The notes beneath the pieces are model-generated. The model was not told the origin of the DNA. It did no database searches and worked only from the letters and a program-made list of their open reading frames with translations. The translations under genes and the position numbers were made by a program. This document shows positions 18,106-26,929 of a DNA stretch of 64,000 nucleotides, piece by piece (position 1 is the first letter of the stretch; every line of letters starts with the position of its first letter). The stretch spans positions 53,640 to 117,639 of the forward strand of contig CALADQ010000003.1 of the NCBI GenBank assembly GCA_937890765.1, in the 5' to 3' direction. This DNA is from an uncultured Candidatus Neoarthromitus sp. (GTDB taxonomy: Bacteria > Bacillota > Clostridia > Clostridiales > Clostridiaceae).

Positions 18106-18198
18106 TACAAAATTTAATAAAAACTTATATGCACTATATATAAAACTGAATTAAATACTCCAAAAATATCAAGAAATCACACTGAATATTAATTCATT

Positions 18199-18483
18199 CT
18201 AATACTCGTAGTTTTCTTTTAAAACCTCTATTAATTTTCCCAAATTTTTATCATTTATAGAATATGTAATTGCTAATCCTGATTTATGGGAAACCAATAT
18301 CTTATGAGCTTTTAAAGTAGATAAATGTTGAGATAATGCTGATTGTGTAACATGGTTAAGCCTACTATGAAGCTCACTTACTGTCATAGGTCTTTCTAAT
18401 AAATAGCAAACAATATTCAATCTATTTTCATTAGATAAGACTCTTAGAATTTCTGCTACTTCTTTAACATTTGCAATCATCAT
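18199..18483 (-). CDS. ArsR-family winged-helix regulator
   Basis: A 94-residue ArsR/SmtB-type repressor. The winged helix is clear: LRVLSNENRLNIVCYLLE, then the HTH MTVSELHSRLNHVTQSALSQHLSTLK, and the wing AHKILVSHKSGLAITYSIND. The metal-binding ELCVCDL motif is absent, and only one Cys remains (NIVCYLL), so classical arsenic or cadmium sensing is unlikely. The group is closer to SdpR/YgaV-like members. It follows the MATE exporter gene on the same strand but has its own promoter and a 16-bp palindrome at 18564-18579, so autoregulation is likely. Its target may include the exporter. Confidence 0.85.
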   Translation of the reverse strand: MMIANVKEVAEILRVLSNENRLNIVCYLLERPMTVSELHSRLNHVTQSALSQHLSTLKAHKILVSHKSGLAITYSINDKNLGKLIEVLKENYEY

Positions 18484-18535
18484 AAAAAATTTAATCCTCT
18501 TTCACTTTTATAATTCTTGAAACCTATTACTATAT

Positions 18536-18564
18536 AATATAATATTAAAACGTATGTTTGTAAA
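18536..18564 (-). promoter_or_regulatory. Sigma-A promoter of the ArsR-family gene
   Basis: On the minus strand TTTACA (-35, 18559-18564) and TATATT (-10, 18536-18541) are 17 bases apart. The -35 abuts the palindrome at 18564-18579. Confidence 0.55.
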
Positions 18565-18579
18565 TGAATATATATTCAT
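18564..18579. promoter_or_regulatory. Palindromic operator, likely for the ArsR-family regulator
   Basis: ATGAATATATATTCAT is a perfect 16-bp palindrome next to the -35 of the regulator gene. Its TGAATA..TATTCA arms resemble ArsR/SmtB operators. A second, wider inverted pair, GTATGTTT (18552-18559) and AAACATAC (18601-18608), surrounds it. Confidence 0.55.
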
Positions 18580-18734
18580 AAAAATAAATTATTTATATAT
18601 AAACATACTTTTTTACAAAAAAATCTTAGTAAATTTATAAAATTATTATATAATTTTTATATAGTTAATTCATTAATATCAAAAACTTTGATTATTTGTT
18701 TCAATTAGTGTTAAAATTTAAATTTTTTATAAAT

Positions 18735-18768
18735 AAAAGAACTTATCTATTTAGATAAGCTCTTTTTT
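18735..18768 (-). terminator. Terminator after the MATE gene
   Basis: AAAAGAGCTTATCTA and TAGATAAGTTCTTTT form a long stem on the minus strand, overlapping the stop codon. Confidence 0.85.
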
Positions 18769-20091
18769 GTTAATTATTATATTTTTATATATCACAATTA
18801 TGCAAACGCAAAAACCTAAAATCTCGGCAAATGGAAACACTAACCAAACTCCTGTTACATTAAGTTTAGGTACTAAAATTAAAAATCCTAGAATTATAAA
18901 TACAACAGTTGAACATAATGACATAATCATCGACTTAACGGATTGATTTATTGATTGAAAAAAATAAATTGTGACTATATTAAACGACATAAAAATACAT
19001 CCTATAAAATACAACTTCATTCCCATTGAAGTTATGTTTATAAGTTCAAAATCCCAAGACTTTGTGAATATTGAAGATATATTTTTTGAAAATGTGAAAA
19101 TTAAAACATAAGATATTAACGAAAAAATTACAGACGTTGAGAATCCATAAAGAAATGTTTTTTTGCATCTTGAAAATTTATTTGCCCCAAAATTAGAGCT
19201 TACAATTGGTTGAATACATTGTGCTATACCAGAAAATATACAAACTATAACGTACGATACATTAAGTATTATTCCATAAGCTGCTACATAAATATTTCCA
19301 CCTATAGTAACTAAAACTTTGTTAAATAAAAATATGCTTATACCTCTGCAAAACTCTAAAATAAATGTACCAAATCCATTTACTAAAACTTTTTTTATAA
19401 TTTTAAAATTTATTCCAAGCCCAACTAATTTTAATGTATTTCCTTTTGTTTTAAAATGAGTTAACAATACGCACAGATTTACAATTGGAGACATTACTGT
19501 TGCAATTACTGCACCTTTCATTCCCCAGTTAAATTTAAATATAAAAACATAATCAAATACAACATTCACAAGATTCGCAAATATTGTTGCCATCATAACA
19601 ATTTTGGGATTTTTATCATTTCTTATGAAACATCCTAAAACTCCTGAAAGCAAAAATGCCCAAGTAAAACCAACTAAAATGGTAAAATATTCTCTAAATA
19701 AAGGTTGTATTTCTGGAGTTGTTCCTAAAAATTTTCCTATACTATCTACAAATATAACTCCTAAAATAGATACTATTATTCCAACAATAAATGCAAATAA
19801 AACTGCACTTGTAAAAATTTTGTTGCTATTGTGTCCTTCGCCTTTTTCTCTTTCTATTGAAAGAATATTTGATCCACCTATCCCAATACAAAGAATTATA
19901 GACGCAAAAACAGTAAAAAGTGGAACTGCTATATTTAACGCCGTAAGTCCATCTCGTCCTACTCCAACTCCAACAAACATAGTATCCACAAAAACATATA
20001 AAGAAACTGCAATAGAAGAAAGAACTCCTGGAATTAAATATCTTAAAAATATTTTTCTTAAATCATCTTTTAACAAATCAATTTTCTTCAT
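18751..20091 (-). CDS. MATE family efflux transporter
   Basis: A 446-residue integral membrane protein with about twelve hydrophobic helices in two halves, as expected for a Na+ or H+ coupled MATE exporter. The N-terminal helix pair LRYLIPGVLSSIAVSLYVFVDTMFVG (trimmed: SIAVSLYVFVDTMFVG) and GLTALNIAVPLFTVFA match the DinF/NorM-like group. The second half repeats the pattern (NKVLVTIGGNIYVAAYGIIL, GIAQCIQPIVSSNFGA). The start has GAGAGG upstream. A regulator of the ArsR family lies downstream, which may couple export to a signal. The substrate cannot be read from sequence. Confidence 0.9.
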   Translation of the reverse strand: MKKIDLLKDDLRKIFLRYLIPGVLSSIAVSLYVFVDTMFVGVGVGRDGLTALNIAVPLFTVFASIILCIGIGGSNILSIEREKGEGHNSNKIFTSAVLFAFIVGIIVSILGVIFVDSIGKFLGTTPEIQPLFREYFTILVGFTWAFLLSGVLGCFIRNDKNPKIVMMATIFANLVNVVFDYVFIFKFNWGMKGAVIATVMSPIVNLCVLLTHFKTKGNTLKLVGLGINFKIIKKVLVNGFGTFILEFCRGISIFLFNKVLVTIGGNIYVAAYGIILNVSYVIVCIFSGIAQCIQPIVSSNFGANKFSRCKKTFLYGFSTSVIFSLISYVLIFTFSKNISSIFTKSWDFELINITSMGMKLYFIGCIFMSFNIVTIYFFQSINQSVKSMIMSLCSTVVFIILGFLILVPKLNVTGVWLVFPFAEILGFCVCIIVIYKNIIINKKELI

Positions 20092-20156
20092 TTAAACCTC
20101 TCAAAAATTATTTTCTCCAAATCTTAATTTTCTCAATTAAAAATAATACTACAAAA

Positions 20157-20191
20157 ATAAAAGGGAAATCAATTAAATGACTTCCCTTTTT
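20157..20191 (-). terminator. Terminator of the mannitol operon
   Basis: AAAAGGGAAGTCA and TGATTTCCCTTTT form a strong stem just after the mtlD stop on the minus strand. Confidence 0.9.
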
Positions 20192-21328
20192 TCAAATAGA
20201 TAAACTGTAATTGTCAATAATTTTATTTAAGATTTCATTTTCTGTTATTCCAGAAATTTCTTTAAGCGCTCTCAAAATTCCATTTTCATTTATAATTTTT
20301 TGCATTAACACACTACTTTCATCATTAGGTGAGAAAAATTTTAAAGCGCAAGAAACTCCAAAACAAAGTTTATCAATTTTTTCTCCAAACTCATAACAAG
20401 TTAAAATTGGTTTTACAAATCTATCGTTTAAAGATAATTTTCTCATGGGATCTCTTCCAACTCTTAAAACTTCATCTTCTAAATACGGATTTTTAAATCT
20501 TTCAATAATTTTGTTTATATAATTTAAGTGGGTTTCCCTATCAAAAAAATATTTTCGTATTAATCCACTTCCACTTTCCATCATGCACTCTCTTACATTT
20601 TCAAATATAAATTCATCGTTGATGCTTTCAAAAATTGTTTTATATCCTTTTAAATAACCTAAGTAAGCTGTCATTGAATGCCCTGTGTTAAGAGTAAACA
20701 TTTTTCTTTCAACATAAGAAACTAAATCATCAACTAAATTAATTCCAAAAATATTTAGCTCACCATGAATTTGATTTTTCTGAACGTTCCACTCGTAAAA
20801 ATCTTCAACAACTACATCAACAGAATTATTTTTTATTGGAGGAACTATTCTGTCTACGGAACAGTTAACAAAACCAACATTATTTTCACAAAATTCTTTC
20901 TCTTCATCATTTAAATATTTTAAAATTTCGTTTTTAAGAATTTCCGTTGCGTTAACTGCATTTTCACAAGCTATTATATTAAGTGGAGAGTTTAAATTAT
21001 TTGCAATTCTGTTTTTTATTCCTAAAGCTATTGTGTTTGCAATTCGTGAAAGTATAGGAACGCCTACAGCTGTTGTTATTAAATTGCAATTTAACATTTC
21101 TGAAATGAGTTTTTTGTCTAAAGAATTAATTCCTCTAACATTTTCTATTAGCTCTTCTCGTTTGTTTATGTCATGAATTAAAACTTTGTATTTTTTGTTT
21201 TGATTTATTTTGTCAATAAGCTCGTCATTAACGTCGCAAAACAAAACTTCGTATGAAGATTTAGATAGAAGAGCTCCAATAAAACCTCTTCCAATATTTC
21301 CTGCCCCAAATTGAATAGCTTTTTTCAT
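20192..21328 (-). CDS. mtlD: Mannitol-1-phosphate 5-dehydrogenase
   Basis: MtlD oxidises mannitol-1-phosphate to fructose-6-phosphate with NAD+. The 378-residue protein starts with the dinucleotide loop AIQFGAGNIGRGFIGALL. It keeps the polyol-dehydrogenase core VDRIVPP, the VEDFYEW stretch, and the catalytic-lysine region ERKMFTLNTGHSMTAYLGY. It is the last gene of mtlA-mtlR-mtlD and begins four bases after the mtlR stop. It is followed by a strong terminator. Confidence 0.95.
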   Translation of the reverse strand: MKKAIQFGAGNIGRGFIGALLSKSSYEVLFCDVNDELIDKINQNKKYKVLIHDINKREELIENVRGINSLDKKLISEMLNCNLITTAVGVPILSRIANTIALGIKNRIANNLNSPLNIIACENAVNATEILKNEILKYLNDEEKEFCENNVGFVNCSVDRIVPPIKNNSVDVVVEDFYEWNVQKNQIHGELNIFGINLVDDLVSYVERKMFTLNTGHSMTAYLGYLKGYKTIFESINDEFIFENVRECMMESGSGLIRKYFFDRETHLNYINKIIERFKNPYLEDEVLRVGRDPMRKLSLNDRFVKPILTCYEFGEKIDKLCFGVSCALKFFSPNDESSVLMQKIINENGILRALKEISGITENEILNKIIDNYSLSI

Positions 21329-21332
21329 AATT

Positions 21333-23438
21333 TTAATTTATCCTTCCATTTTCAAATTTTTTTATATGCTCTTTAAGCTGTGAAACGTAATATCTATTTA
21401 AAATATTTTCAACATGAAGTTTAACTTCGTTAAAATCATTTTTTAATATTAATTTTATAAATTTATTGTCTTTAACTAAGTCAGAAGTTATTTCTCCTAT
21501 TAAATTTCGGAAAATTTCAAAATTAAACTTGCGTGGAATTATAAAGTAAAATATTATTTTTAAATCTCCATCGTAAATTTTAATTTTATTGTTTAAAAAA
21601 TAAACTCCTATGAACAATTCATTTGAAAAATCGCTAATCGCATGCATAATAATAAGTTCCATTTCTTTCACAAAAGTTTTTGATAACAATTCACGATTCA
21701 AAACTTCCAAATAAATTTCATTTTTGTTTTTATCCACGGTGTTAAACACAACTTCTTTAATTAAACTTTTTATATTTCCTTTAAAATCCAATTTCCTTAA
21801 TTTAAATTTATCGCAAATAAGTTTTACACTTTCCCCAAGCAAATTTATAAAATCTATGTCTATAATTTGTGGTTTTATATTTTTACAATTCATAATTTCA
21901 ATTCTTTTAGTTTTAAGAAGCTCTTTTAATTTACTGCTTATTATTAAAATATCTTTTTGAGTAAACTTACCGTGAACTTTAATGTAATTATCATAACCTT
22001 GAATATTTTCTGTGCTTATAACAAAATCCACATTTTTAAGTTTAATTTCTTCCATGAGATTTGAAGAATTAACTATACCAACTATTAAAATATTTGGAAA
22101 CTCATTTATAATTTTATTGCAAAGAAAAACGCAAACACGTTTAGTTTCACAACAAATTAAAGCTCTATATTTAAATGTAGATTGAAGTTTACTTTCGTAA
22201 CCTGCAACAATGTGCATTGTAATATAACCTATTTCCGATTCAGGTATTTTATATGAAACTATGTTTTCTATGAAAGAACACGCCTCTTTAGTTGCGTCGT
22301 AAAATTCTTTATAATCATTTTTCATCATGTGTAAAAAAGTATTTCTTATGTTCATTTTCATTATTAATCTGCTTAAAGCTGGCCCTAAATGAGAAGTTAA
22401 ATTTTCAATTAACCCATTACAATCCATAAGATGAATATTTAAAATTTCTTCAACTTTTCTAACAATGTCGCAAGCTAATTTCATTTTATCTAAATTTTTA
22501 AAATCAAACTCATCGAATAAAGTATTTGTTTTGCAAAAATTGTTAGACTTTAAGTGCATAGCTAAATAGCAAACATCCCCATCTTTCAAATTTTTTGAAA
22601 GCTTAATACAAACTTCATTCATAATAAATTGGCTTACAATAAATTCATTGCTCTCTCTAAACTTATCTACAAAATTTTTTTCAAACTCGCAAAATAAATT
22701 TTCATTTAAACGCTTAACGCTTAAACACAAATGAATCAAAACGCACATGTAAGATTTTTTAGATGGATTAATATTAAATTGATTAATTGAAGAAACGATT
22801 ATTTCGTTACAAAACTTAATTGTATGTTCATCTATAAATTTTAAAATTCCATATTTCGTGTTGTCGTCATTTGAAAATACGTTTTTAATTTGAGTATACA
22901 ATTCATCTTCTGAAAACTTTTCATAAATAATGTACGACAAAACTTCACGAATTTTTTCCTCGTTTCCTTCAACGTATATACCATAACCTTTTTTAACATT
23001 TAAATTTAAATCAAATGACTTAAGAAAATTTTTCAGAAAATTTAAATCTTTAATAAGAGTTGAGTAAGAAATTTTAAATTTTTTCATGAAGTAAGAGCTT
23101 TTAACAGGAGAATTTTTTTGAGCTATTGAATTTATAATGTAAATGATTCTATCGTTTTTCGAAAAATTAATCAAAGAATATTTATCTCCTATAATGTCTT
23201 TAAGGAAATTTAATTTTTCAGAATCCTCGTTTATATAAATTCCCACTCCACTTTTCTTAACAAACTTAAAATCATTTTCAAACAAAAATTCTTCAATAAA
23301 AGGAAGTTCTCTAACAATTGTTCGAGAACTTACATTTAATTCTATTGATATATCTTTAATTGTTATTGGCTTATTGCCGTTTTCAATTATTATAGAGATT
23401 ATTTGCTTTTGCCTAGATGTAATTTTTAATTTTCCCAT
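21333..23438 (-). CDS. mtlR: Mannitol operon transcriptional activator MtlR (PRD/EIIB/EIIA type)
   Basis: A 701-residue PTS-controlled activator. In order it has two N-terminal HTH domains (TIKDISIELNVSSRTIVREL near residue 20-40; a second Mga-like HTH at about 80-165), PRD1 (about 180-285, with the His in VLIHLCLSVKRL), PRD2 (about 295-400, with SHLGPALSRLIMK and IGYITMHIVAGYE), a EIIB-like domain (RALICCETKRVCVF) and a EIIA-like domain (about 550-690, where the usual PHG His sits in IIMHAISDF). Phosphorylation of these sites by the PTS is known to set MtlR activity. It lies 10 bases after mtlA. Its likely DNA site is upstream of mtlA. Confidence 0.93.
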   Translation of the reverse strand: MGKLKITSRQKQIISIIIENGNKPITIKDISIELNVSSRTIVRELPFIEEFLFENDFKFVKKSGVGIYINEDSEKLNFLKDIIGDKYSLINFSKNDRIIYIINSIAQKNSPVKSSYFMKKFKISYSTLIKDLNFLKNFLKSFDLNLNVKKGYGIYVEGNEEKIREVLSYIIYEKFSEDELYTQIKNVFSNDDNTKYGILKFIDEHTIKFCNEIIVSSINQFNINPSKKSYMCVLIHLCLSVKRLNENLFCEFEKNFVDKFRESNEFIVSQFIMNEVCIKLSKNLKDGDVCYLAMHLKSNNFCKTNTLFDEFDFKNLDKMKLACDIVRKVEEILNIHLMDCNGLIENLTSHLGPALSRLIMKMNIRNTFLHMMKNDYKEFYDATKEACSFIENIVSYKIPESEIGYITMHIVAGYESKLQSTFKYRALICCETKRVCVFLCNKIINEFPNILIVGIVNSSNLMEEIKLKNVDFVISTENIQGYDNYIKVHGKFTQKDILIISSKLKELLKTKRIEIMNCKNIKPQIIDIDFINLLGESVKLICDKFKLRKLDFKGNIKSLIKEVVFNTVDKNKNEIYLEVLNRELLSKTFVKEMELIIMHAISDFSNELFIGVYFLNNKIKIYDGDLKIIFYFIIPRKFNFEIFRNLIGEITSDLVKDNKFIKLILKNDFNEVKLHVENILNRYYVSQLKEHIKKFENGRIN

Positions 23439-23448
23439 AATTCCTCAA

Positions 23449-25311
23449 TCAAGATTTTTTAATTATTGTGTCGATTATATCATTTTTATTTGAAGAATTA
23501 ACGAGTTTTTTAACGTTGTTTTTATTTTCTATAATAAGAGCTATATCTGAAAGTATTTTTATATGATTTTCTCCCTTTCCCGCAATACCAAAAATTAAAT
23601 ACGCCTTTTCATCTCCAAAACTAACACCATCTTTAACTTGCAACAAAACTATTCCAGATTTTTTAATGCTCGATTCAAAAGTTTTTTCACCGTGCGGTAT
23701 AGCAACGCCCATTCCTATATAAGTTGAAAATAATTTTTCACGTTGTAACATTCCCTCAACATAATTTTCATCTACGTAACCATTTTTAAACAAAAGTTCT
23801 CCAGCTAATTTTATAGCTTCTTCTTTCGTTGAAACTTTTGCATCTAAAATTATATTGTCTTCGTTGAAAATATTTTTTGAAAATTCCAAATCCTTAGAAT
23901 CCAAAATACATTCTTCATCTAAACTCAATTCATTTTTTGAATTTACAATGTGCAAAAATAAATCTTCCAAATTCGGATCGCTTAAAAAATTATTTATAGA
24001 AACGATTTTAGCATTTGAGTTTTTTGATAAAACCCTATCCTTCAAATTGTAATGAGTAACGACGATTTGCGCATCACTTGGAACGCTATCAACAGAAGAA
24101 TAACTAACATTTATTTTTATACCATGCTCTTTAAGTCTGTTTTTAAATTTAGATGCTCCCATAGCACTTGAACCCATACCTGCATCGCAAGCAAAAACAA
24201 TTTTTTCAAAATTATTTGGAAAAACGTCGTTACGATTTGAGATTTTCATATTTTTAACATCTTTCTTTGCTTTGTCAAACTCCTCATCACTAGTAAAATT
24301 TTTGTTTCTCTTTATAAAAAAGCTTGCAACAACAAAACTAACTAAAGCAGACAAGAAAACTCCTAGTAGTATTTTAAATAAATCTCCTTTAGCTGAAAGA
24401 GCCATTATAGCGAATATACTACCTGGTGATGGTGTTGACACAAGTCCAACTGAAAAAATTGAAAAAACAAAAACTCCAACAGCTCCTCCTAATATAACAG
24501 CAAAAATTAGAATAGGATTCATAAGTATATAAGGAAAATATATTTCATGTATTCCACCTAAGAAATGAATAATTGCTGCTCCTGTTGTAGATTGTTTAAC
24601 CATTCCTTTACTGAAAAAAAAGTATGCCAAAATTACCCCAAGTCCTGGGCCTGGGTTTGATTCTAGCAAATATAAAACTGATTTTCCCATTTCTTGAACT
24701 TGCTCAACTCCAATTGGTGCTAAAATTCCATGATTAATTGCATTATTTAAAAATAAAACCTTAGCAGGCTCTATAAATATTGAAACTAAAGGCAAAAGTC
24801 CTTTTGATATAATAAAGGAAACTCCCATGGATAAAAATCCTGTTAAAGTTGTTATAACAGGTCCAACAACCAAAAGAGAAATAATTGATAATATTAATCC
24901 TAAAATCCCTATTGAAAAATTATTTATAAGCATTTCAAAACCTGAAGGAATTTTATCTTCAACTATTTTGTCAAACTTTTTAATTACATATCCACTAATA
25001 GGCCCAACTATCATAGCACCTATAAACATTGTAATGTTAGAACCAACTATAACGCCAATGGTTGAAATCGCCCCTATGATTCCACCACGAGTTCCACCTG
25101 TTAACTTTCCGCCAGTGTAACCTATTAAAATAGGAAGCAAATATTTTATCATTGGATCTACTAATTGGCCAAAGTGTTCATTAGGAAACCAACCTGTAGG
25201 TATAAAGAATGCAGTTATTAAACCCCACGCAATAAATGCCCCAATATTTGGCATAACCATTCCGCTTAAAAATTTTCCGAAACTTTGAATTTTATCATTG
25301 ATGTTATTCAC
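23449..25311 (-). CDS. mtlA: PTS mannitol-specific EIICBA component
   Basis: MtlA imports and phosphorylates mannitol. This 620-residue form carries all three domains. EIIC spans about residues 1-340, with membrane helices and the GGIHEIYFPYILMNP mannitol-site motif. EIIB is at about 365-455 with the phosphocysteine in FACDAGMGSSAMGAS near 374. EIIA is at about 475-620 with the phosphohistidine in GVAIPHGEKTFE near 540. The fused EIIA means no separate mtlF gene is needed, and none is present. The start is GTG at 25311 with GGGGG eight bases upstream. It heads mtlA-mtlR-mtlD. Confidence 0.95.
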   Translation of the reverse strand: MNNINDKIQSFGKFLSGMVMPNIGAFIAWGLITAFFIPTGWFPNEHFGQLVDPMIKYLLPILIGYTGGKLTGGTRGGIIGAISTIGVIVGSNITMFIGAMIVGPISGYVIKKFDKIVEDKIPSGFEMLINNFSIGILGLILSIISLLVVGPVITTLTGFLSMGVSFIISKGLLPLVSIFIEPAKVLFLNNAINHGILAPIGVEQVQEMGKSVLYLLESNPGPGLGVILAYFFFSKGMVKQSTTGAAIIHFLGGIHEIYFPYILMNPILIFAVILGGAVGVFVFSIFSVGLVSTPSPGSIFAIMALSAKGDLFKILLGVFLSALVSFVVASFFIKRNKNFTSDEEFDKAKKDVKNMKISNRNDVFPNNFEKIVFACDAGMGSSAMGASKFKNRLKEHGIKINVSYSSVDSVPSDAQIVVTHYNLKDRVLSKNSNAKIVSINNFLSDPNLEDLFLHIVNSKNELSLDEECILDSKDLEFSKNIFNEDNIILDAKVSTKEEAIKLAGELLFKNGYVDENYVEGMLQREKLFSTYIGMGVAIPHGEKTFESSIKKSGIVLLQVKDGVSFGDEKAYLIFGIAGKGENHIKILSDIALIIENKNNVKKLVNSSNKNDIIDTIIKKS

Positions 25312-25352
25312 ATTAATTACCCCCTTGGAAATTATTTTTTATTTATATCGAA

Positions 25353-25382
25353 ATTATATATCCTAAAATAACATTCTCACAA
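25353..25382 (-). promoter_or_regulatory. Sigma-A promoter of mtlA-mtlR-mtlD
   Basis: On the minus strand TTGTGA (-35, 25377-25382) and TATAAT (-10, 25353-25358) are 18 bases apart, about 40 bases before the mtlA start. Confidence 0.65.
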
Positions 25383-25397
25383 TTAAAACAAATTTTT

Positions 25398-25426
25398 AAA
25401 ATGACATTAAATGTTAATGTCATTTT
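25398..25426. promoter_or_regulatory. Perfect inverted repeat upstream of the mtl promoter (candidate MtlR site)
   Basis: AAAATGACATTAA and TTAATGTCATTTT are perfect 13-bp arms around ATG. The repeat ends 15 bases upstream of the mtl -35, where an activator would bind. It could also act as a second terminator for the 25462 gene. Confidence 0.5.
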
Positions 25427-25429
25427 TAC

Positions 25430-25458
25430 AAAATAAAAAAGTAGCTCGAAAGCTACTT
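25430..25458 (-). terminator. Terminator after the DUF4097-like gene
   Basis: AAGTAGCTTT and AAGCTACTT-type arms around TCG, followed by TTTTTT on the minus strand. Confidence 0.85.
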
Positions 25459-25461
25459 AAC

Positions 25462-26199
25462 CTAACTAGTTATATTTGCATTAACATTTAATTTTTGTTT
25501 TCCGTTTACGGTATTAACTTTAAGAGATTTAATTTCGTATTCTAATTCAAGAGAATTTGCAAATATAAAATCTCCATTAACTACATTCGTGTTAATATTT
25601 TCACCATAAACATCTACAAAATCTCCATTTCCATCTTTAATATTTAAATTTAAATTAATCGTGTTTACAAAATTTAATGACACATGACCATTTGATTTAA
25701 ATATTTCTATGTTTCTACCTTTTAAAGATTCTATTTTAACTACTCCTGTTTGTGCGTTAATAATTAAATTATCAATATCCACATCGTAAAATTCTATATC
25801 GCCATTTCCAACCTTTAAATTTAAATTACTTATAGTATTTTTTCTAGGGACTTTTATTAGAATTCTTCCGCTATGCCCTACTTGGGTAAAGTTTTCTTTA
25901 TTATTTTTAATTATTGAAATGTTATTATCTTCATCATACTCAACCAAATAAGGAAATTCTTCTGACAAATAGCTTGTTTTAATATTTATCATATCCAATT
26001 CTTCATCATACAAAATTTTAACGTCTGTATCCAAAACATCTATATGAATATTTTTATCTAAAGAATCTTTTAATTTATACTCTTTGTTTATAACTTTCTT
26101 AGTCCTAAAATGTGATTTTTTACCTGTAATTATTTTTAAAATAACATCTCTAAAAATTAAGAGCAGGATAACTATTAATAAAATTATCCCTAATTTCAT
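25462..26199 (-). CDS. Membrane-anchored DUF4097-like beta-helix protein
   Basis: A 245-residue protein with an N-terminal membrane segment (LGIILLIVILLLIFRDVIL) and a long outer region built of short repeated strands (LNLKVGNGDIEFYDVDI, LIINAQTGVVKIESLKG, NLNIKDGNGDFVDVYG, NTNVVNGDFIFANSL). The recurring G-D/N-G turns with ~20-residue spacing are the pattern of DUF4097 putative adhesin or bactofilin-like beta-helices. The family's function is not settled; some members regulate envelope stress sensors. AAAGGAGGG precedes the ATG. The gene is alone between two terminators. Confidence 0.7.
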   Translation of the reverse strand: MKLGIILLIVILLLIFRDVILKIITGKKSHFRTKKVINKEYKLKDSLDKNIHIDVLDTDVKILYDEELDMINIKTSYLSEEFPYLVEYDEDNNISIIKNNKENFTQVGHSGRILIKVPRKNTISNLNLKVGNGDIEFYDVDIDNLIINAQTGVVKIESLKGRNIEIFKSNGHVSLNFVNTINLNLNIKDGNGDFVDVYGENINTNVVNGDFIFANSLELEYEIKSLKVNTVNGKQKLNVNANITS

Positions 26200-26245
26200 A
26201 AAATTCCCTCCTTTTGATATAAATATATTTTATCACATAATTAAG

Positions 26246-26276
26246 AAACCTACTGAAATAATTCAATAGGTTTTAC
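26246..26276 (-). terminator. Terminator after GNAT gene
   Basis: AAACCTATTGAA and TTCAGTAGGTTT form a stem on the minus strand overlapping the stop codon. Confidence 0.85.
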
Positions 26277-26770
26277 AAAAGTTTTTCATAACAATAGAAT
26301 GGATATTTTTTTGATTCTAAATTTATTTTTCCAACTCGTTTGAATGCAAGTTTTTCGAGTAAAGAAATAATAGGAGTGTTTAATCCATACGCCGCTGCTT
26401 TAAGATAATTAAGTCGTTGTCTTTTTGAAATATCTTCAGCAAGTGAAATTAAATCTTCTGCTACTCCTTTTCTCCTATAAATTTTATTGACGAACAACCT
26501 ACAAAAAGAAGTGCATGGTGTTACTCTACTCCATTTAATCCCGTCTTCAGGTTTTCCTATTTCTTGATTATCAATACAAATAATCCCCGCTATTTCCGTT
26601 CCAATACCTCTAATATATAAATGTCCACTGTCTATATCCTCAGCAAAGTGAGATACATTTGGATATTCATCGCTAAATTGGTCGCTACCTTGTTCTTTCA
26701 TTTCTTTTTTAATATCTTCTACAATGTACATTACTCTACGCAAATCTTGAATTACCGCTCTTCTTAACAC
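26273..26770 (-). CDS. GNAT family N-acetyltransferase
   Basis: A 165-residue single-domain acetyltransferase. The N-terminal RRAVIQDLRRVMYIVEDIKKE segment (trimmed: RVMYIVEDIKKE), the strand GTEIAGIICIDN, the acetyl-CoA pyrophosphate loop CRLFVNKIYRRKGVAEDLI (R-x-x-G variant RRKGVA), and the C-terminal SLLEKLAFKRVGKI fit the GNAT fold. The target could be a small molecule or a protein N-terminus; nothing here decides it. The start is GTG at 26770, with AAGGGG nine bases upstream. It is a single-gene unit. Confidence 0.85.
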   Translation of the reverse strand: MLRRAVIQDLRRVMYIVEDIKKEMKEQGSDQFSDEYPNVSHFAEDIDSGHLYIRGIGTEIAGIICIDNQEIGKPEDGIKWSRVTPCTSFCRLFVNKIYRRKGVAEDLISLAEDISKRQRLNYLKAAAYGLNTPIISLLEKLAFKRVGKINLESKKYPFYCYEKLL

Positions 26771-26882
26771 TAATGAATTCCCCTTTTTACTATAAAAGTA
26801 TAACTCATAAATTTATATTTATCATCTAATAAAAAGTTTTTCCAAAAAACAAATTAAAATTCAAAGAAAATGGATATTAACA

Positions 26883-26918
26883 AAAAAATTAAGTGGCAAA
26901 TCGAAATTCACCACTTAA
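26883..26918 (-). terminator. Terminator after the giant surface-protein gene
   Basis: TTAAGTGG and CCACTTAA arms with a 14-base loop, then TTTTTTT on the minus strand. Confidence 0.85.
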
Positions 26919-26929
26919 CTTTTAAAATT

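Noticed and set aside
19604..20095. A 163-codon plus-strand reading frame opposite the MATE gene
   Set aside because: It is an antisense shadow of a clear membrane transporter gene, with no ribosome binding site.
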